Positions 62,001 to 64,000 of a stretch of 64,000 bases of DNA are shown here, piece after piece. Each line of letters starts with the position of its first letter. The first letter of the stretch is position 1. The position numbers were made by a program, and so were the translations under genes. The notes below the pieces were generated by a model that searched no databases, was not told where the DNA came from, and worked only from the letters and a program-made list of their open reading frames with translations. The stretch comes from Acidovorax sp. A1169 (GTDB lineage Bacteria > Pseudomonadota > Gammaproteobacteria > Burkholderiales > Burkholderiaceae_C), in assembly GCF_030704685.1 (NCBI RefSeq), contig NZ_JAUZDX010000001.1:496001-560000 (forward strand), in the 5' to 3' direction.

Positions 62001-64000
62001 GGATGCCGGGGCGGCTGGCCCACAGCTCTGCCATGCCCGGCAAGAATGCCGGCACGCCCAGCGCCGCCAGCACCAGCAGCACGCCCCAGGGCGCCTGCGG
62101 CCAGGGCAGCGCGCAGCACAGCAGCAGGGTCAACAGGCCGGCCGGGGCCAGCAGCGAGCGGCGCAGGTTGTCCAGCATCTTCCAGCGGCCCAGGGCGGGC
62201 AGGGCGGCGCCCTGGTGGCGCCGGCCCAGCACCCAGGGCAGCAGTTGCCAGTCGCCGCGCGTCCAGCGGTGCTGGCGCTGCACGGCCACGTCGTAGCGGG
62301 CCGGAAAGTCCTCGACCACCTCCACGTCTGACGCCAGGCCGGCACGCGCCAGCACGCCCTCGAACAAATCGTGGCTGAGCAGCGCGTTCTCGGGCACGCG
62401 CCCGGCCAGCGCGGCCTCGAAGGCGTCCACGTCGTAGATGCCCTTGCCGGTGTACGAGCCCTCGCCGAACAGGTCCTGGTACACGTCCGACACGGCGGCC
62501 GCATACGGGTCCATGCCGCCAGGGCCCGAGGTCAGGCGCTGGTAGAGAGACCCCTCCAGCCCCATGGGCAGCGCCGGCGTCACGCGCGGCTGCAGGATGG
62601 CATGGCCCCCCACCACGCGCTGTTCGGCCGCGCTGAAGGTGGGCTGGTTCAACGGGTGGGCCATCTTGCCGATCAGGCGCAGCGCGGCATCGCGCGGCAG
62701 GCGCGTGTCGGCGTCAAGCGTGATGACGTAGCGCACATCGGGCGGGATGTCGGGCTGTGTCCCACCGTCCAGTGCCATGAAGCTGGTATCCGTGGCGCCG
62801 CGCAGCAGGCGGTTGAGCTCGTGCAGCTTGCCGCGCTTGCGCTCCCAGCCCATGAAGCAGTTCTCGCCGGCATTGAAGCGGCGGTGCCGGTGCAGCAGGT
62901 AAAAGCGCTGGCCGCCCGGCGCCGGGCCGTGCCGCAGGTTGAGCGCGGCAATCGCCTCCTGCGCCACGGCAATCAGGTGGGCGTCGCTGCCTGTGACCTC
63001 GGTGGCGGCGTCCAGCCCGTCGGACAGCAGCGCAAACGACAGGTCGCCTCCCGCGCCCGCCAGGTGGTGCACCTCCAGGCTCTCGATGTGGGCGCGCAGG
63101 TCGGCCTCGCTGGTCAGCAGCGTGGGCACTACGACCAGGGTGCGCAAATGGGTGGGAACCCCCTCAATCAGTGCCAGGCCCGGCAGCCCCACCGGGCCGA
63201 AGCGCCGGGTGACACGCCGGTTGACGAGCACGCTGGCCACCTCGGTGGCAGGCAGAAAGCCGGCCAGCGCCAGCGCCGCCAGCCAGCCCGGGTGCGTGCC
63301 GTGCAGGCCGGCCCACCACAGGGCCGCGCCCAGCAGCAACAGCGCCAGGCCCAGGATGGCGGCAATGTAGCCGCGCACGCCCAGGCCCACCTGCCAACGG
63401 TTGAACCGAAAGCCCCAGGGCGGCTTGAAGCCGATGGCCTGCTCCAGCGCGGGCCGGCCCTCGGCCACCAGGTGGTAGCCGGGGTCGGTGGCGCGCGCGG
63501 GGGTGGACCCGCTGACCTGGGCGGCCGCGGCTGCCTGCGCGCTGGCCATGGCCTGTTCGGCAATCGCCAGTTCGGACAGGGCCGAGCCGCGTGCCAGTTG
63601 TTCGATGGCGTTGCGGTAGAGGTTGCGCGTGGCAAAGTCCATCGCCGCAAAACCGCTGCCGCCCCGCAGGCGCGTGTCCACCAGGCTCATGCCCTCGACC
63701 AGGTCGGCCCAGTCGATGTCGGACATCAGCCGCATGCTGGTGATCACGTTGCGCACGCTCACGTTCGATGCGCCCTGGCGCTGCTGTGCATGCTCGATCA
63801 CCTGGCCCACGCTGGTGCCCTGCTGGGCCAGCCGCTCTTCCAGCCATTGCAGCGCGGGGGTGGTGCGCGGGTCCTGGTCGCGCAGGCGCTTGGCCAGCTG
63901 CGCTGCGAACAGCTCCGACAGCGGGCCGCTGGCGCGCGTGCCGATGTCGCCCACCAGGGCCGAATGCGCGCTGCCCGAGGCCAGCAGGCGGTTGGCCAGT
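56068..64000 (-). CDS. Cyclic beta-glucan synthase (NdvB/ChvB-like, GT84-GH94), 5' end outside window
   Basis: Leftward gene running off the right edge; 2643 codons are visible before the stop at 56068, and the frame is open to the window edge (a GTG at 63954 is internal, not the start). Numbering from that GTG, the glucosyltransferase part has TLDADTRLPRD near 413 and QRQHRWTRGDW near 558, with membrane segments before and after. A glycoamylase-like middle region and two GH94-like phosphorylase-type modules follow; GTGDWNDGMNRVG near 2300 holds the catalytic Asp of GH94. NdvB is about 2830 residues, so perhaps 150-250 are missing. It would make and cyclise periplasmic beta-glucan. It lies directly upstream of the bcs operon on the same strand. 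Confidence 0.9.
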   Translation of the reverse strand, partial: LANRLLASGSAHSALVGDIGTRASGPLSELFAAQLAKRLRDQDPRTTPALQWLEERLAQQGTSVGQVIEHAQQRQGASNVSVRNVITSMRLMSDIDWADLVEGMSLVDTRLRGGSGFAAMDFATRNLYRNAIEQLARGSALSELAIAEQAMASAQAAAAAQVSGSTPARATDPGYHLVAEGRPALEQAIGFKPPWGFRFNRWQVGLGVRGYIAAILGLALLLLGAALWWAGLHGTHPGWLAALALAGFLPATEVASVLVNRRVTRRFGPVGLPGLALIEGVPTHLRTLVVVPTLLTSEADLRAHIESLEVHHLAGAGGDLSFALLSDGLDAATEVTGSDAHLIAVAQEAIAALNLRHGPAPGGQRFYLLHRHRRFNAGENCFMGWERKRGKLHELNRLLRGATDTSFMALDGGTQPDIPPDVRYVITLDADTRLPRDAALRLIGKMAHPLNQPTFSAAEQRVVGGHAILQPRVTPALPMGLEGSLYQRLTSGPGGMDPYAAAVSDVYQDLFGEGSYTGKGIYDVDAFEAALAGRVPENALLSHDLFEGVLARAGLASDVEVVEDFPARYDVAVQRQHRWTRGDWQLLPWVLGRRHQGAALPALGRWKMLDNLRRSLLAPAGLLTLLLCCALPWPQAPWGVLLVLAALGVPAFLPGMAELWASRPGIRVASHLRLLASDLRVAVLQTVAAIALLPDHAWRAVDAIVRALVRLFATHRQMLEWKTAAQSATKPRPGPAGFYGLMAGGLLLATVLAAGTAMLAPASQPLVLPLLALWLAAPTLAWRSSRRSVPAPQSAPALDNALALRRIARRTWRFFETFVTAAEHHLPPDNFQEDPKPVVARRTSPTNIGLYLLSAVAARDFGWAGAVQTADRLEATLASMGALARHRGHFYNWYDTGTAQVLAPPYVSSVDSGNLAGHLIALANACEGWVRAPLPGTWVQGLGDAVALARESVTSVPAAQGAQGRRLLAMLAEIDTAVAAGAVEMGLPALQRLADKALKEAQDIVVPAGSGDGDALLFWTNAVSARIAEQGSDLHAAGADASTLDMRWQGLADTARALALDMDFAFLLDPERKLLSIGYAAVENRLDANCYDLLASEARLASLFAIAKGDVETRHWFRLGRTAIPVGKGSALVSWSGSMFEYLMPSLVMRAPAGSLLEQTNTLVVRRQMAYGAQQGIPWGISESAYNARDLEFTYQYSNFGVPGLGLKRGLAENLVIAPYATGLACMVDATAAGHNFARLAQLGALGQHGFYEALDFTRSRLPEGQAVAIVRNYMAHHQGMTIVAIANTLHGGQMRERFHREPMVQACELLLQERMPRLVAVAHPRAEETQTGPADVRDDLHAVRRMGAPGAGAPATHLLSNGRYAVMLTAAGTGYSRWRDLAVTRWREDATSEDWGSHVYLRDAHSGRTWSAAAEPSGRAADSYEVAFAEDHAAFTRHDGSMTTTTEVIVSAEADGEVRQVTLVNTGPRGREIDLTSYAELVLAPPAADNAHPAFSKMFVQTEYLPEFGALLATRRARSPGEPGVWAAHFAVVEGTVIAPAQYETDRGLFLGRGRTARNALAVHGGGALSNTVGTVLDPVFALRQRVRIAPGQMARVAFWTLLAPTREALLDLVDQHHDRSAFERARTLAWTQAQVQLRHIGIGAEAAADFQRLAAHILYANARFRAPADAIARGAGPQSGLWQHGISGDLPIVLLRIDDIEDIAQLHQLLQAHEYWRMKRLGVDLVVINERASSYVQDLQIAIETAVRSSQSRPRLGESLAQGVVHTLRADLMDAASRALLQSIARVALVARCGPIAQQLALMPAEAPETVGRPAPVSALQPPHEPAPAQDTAGLEFFNGLGGFDKDGTEYVTILRDGATTPAPWINVIANPAFGFQVSADGSGYTWAGNSRENQLTPWSNDPVSDPAGEAFFVRDDASGQLWSPTAQPIRGNGTYTARHGHGYSRFLHEAHGIALELLQFVPIADPVKVSRLTLRNRTAQVRQITVTLYAEWVLGTSRGASGPFILAERDADSGVLLARNPWSTAFAGRVAFADLGGQQTAWTSDRTEFLGRHGSLAAPAALRGQAVLSGGGGAGRDPCAALQCRLTLQPGETREVTGFIGQCATAAESLALVARYRLLDVDTLLQEVVRHWRSLLGAVQVRTPDRAMDIMLNGWLLYQTQACRIWARSAFYQASGAYGFRDQLQDGMALAFARPSETRAHLLRAAGRQFAEGDVQHWWLPHSGQGVRTRISDDRVWLAFAAASYVQVSGDAAVLDEAVPFLDGPALQAGEHDAFFQPMLADASATLFEHCALALDQTMALTGDLGLPLMGTGDWNDGMNRVGQEGRGQSVWLGWLLVRTVALMAPLADARDPARAARWRAHAEAVRAALEHEAWDGAWYRRATFDDGTWLGTHDAQECRIDSIAQSWAVLSGAADPARALIAMASLGDKLVLPQEGLALLFTPPFNATPHDPGYIKGYPPGLRENGGQYSHAAMWAIMARAQLRNDPQAGTKAHALFALVNPIHHARTPDEVARYRVEPYVVAADVYSVAPHTGRGGWTWYTGAAGWMYRAGVESILGIRREGQMLVIDPCVPAEWPGFQVQIVLGDARYTVEVTAAMGQGSSVASAELDGEALPCHAGPLRLPLRMGEHHVRITLQQR

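Overview
The window is GC-rich, densely coded bacterial chromosome. Gene content and protein style (PimC/PimD-like acyl-CoA dehydrogenase pair, DUF2917 gene divergent from a MocR-type regulator, LivHMGF, CobD/CbiB-like protein, DUF47-PiT pair) point to a betaproteobacterium of the Burkholderiales, most likely Comamonadaceae and Acidovorax-like. That placement is inferred from gene content; no rRNA or tRNA gene was seen. There is no prophage, insertion sequence or CRISPR array. Nearly everything reads as core chromosome.

Layout. 1-5353: acyl-CoA dehydrogenase pair (first gene cut by the window edge), YceH-like protein, purN, a small membrane protein, a six-EF-hand protein and a DUF1653 protein. 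5404-12171: M48 peptidase, RsmB/NOP-type RNA methyltransferase, fatty-acid desaturase, and a DUF2917 gene divergent from a MocR/GntR-aminotransferase regulator with two perfect operator-like repeats between them. 12247-20253: rpmB-rpmG, trxB, Crp/Fnr regulator, ftsK-lolA, two small exported proteins, rarA. 20570-26770: livHMGF, an outer-membrane barrel, DUF47-PiT phosphate uptake. 26843-36161: TM2 and GNAT proteins, the rpsP-rimM-trmD-rplS ribosome operon, Nudix hydrolase, CobD-like protein, a 720-bp symmetric structured repeat, rsgA, pterin dehydratase, M48 protease, oligoribonuclease. 36487-41278: DEAD-box helicase with a long leader, a diguanylate cyclase, a Bcr/CflA exporter. 41468-64000: an eight-gene cellulose operon transcribed leftward (bcsB-Z-C-E-F-Q-A-G, including a 57-codon bcsF) and, upstream on the same strand, most of a very large cyclic beta-glucan synthase.

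How the genes fit together. The right third is an exopolysaccharide region. BcsA/BcsB make and export cellulose, BcsC forms the outer-membrane pore, BcsZ trims the polymer, and BcsE/F/Q/G are type II accessory subunits, with BcsG a phosphoethanolamine transferase. The PilZ domain of BcsA and the RxGD motif of BcsE are c-di-GMP inputs, and a GGDEF protein without an I-site lies about 1.4 kb beyond the operon end. The left two thirds are mostly housekeeping.

The most unusual object is the 720-bp element at 32156-32875. It consists of two diverged copies of one structured unit in inverted orientation. Stems H0 to H5 are present in both copies, and many base changes between the copies are compensatory. 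The second notable signal is a near-consensus promoter followed within about 15 nt by an intrinsic terminator, upstream of rpmB-rpmG.
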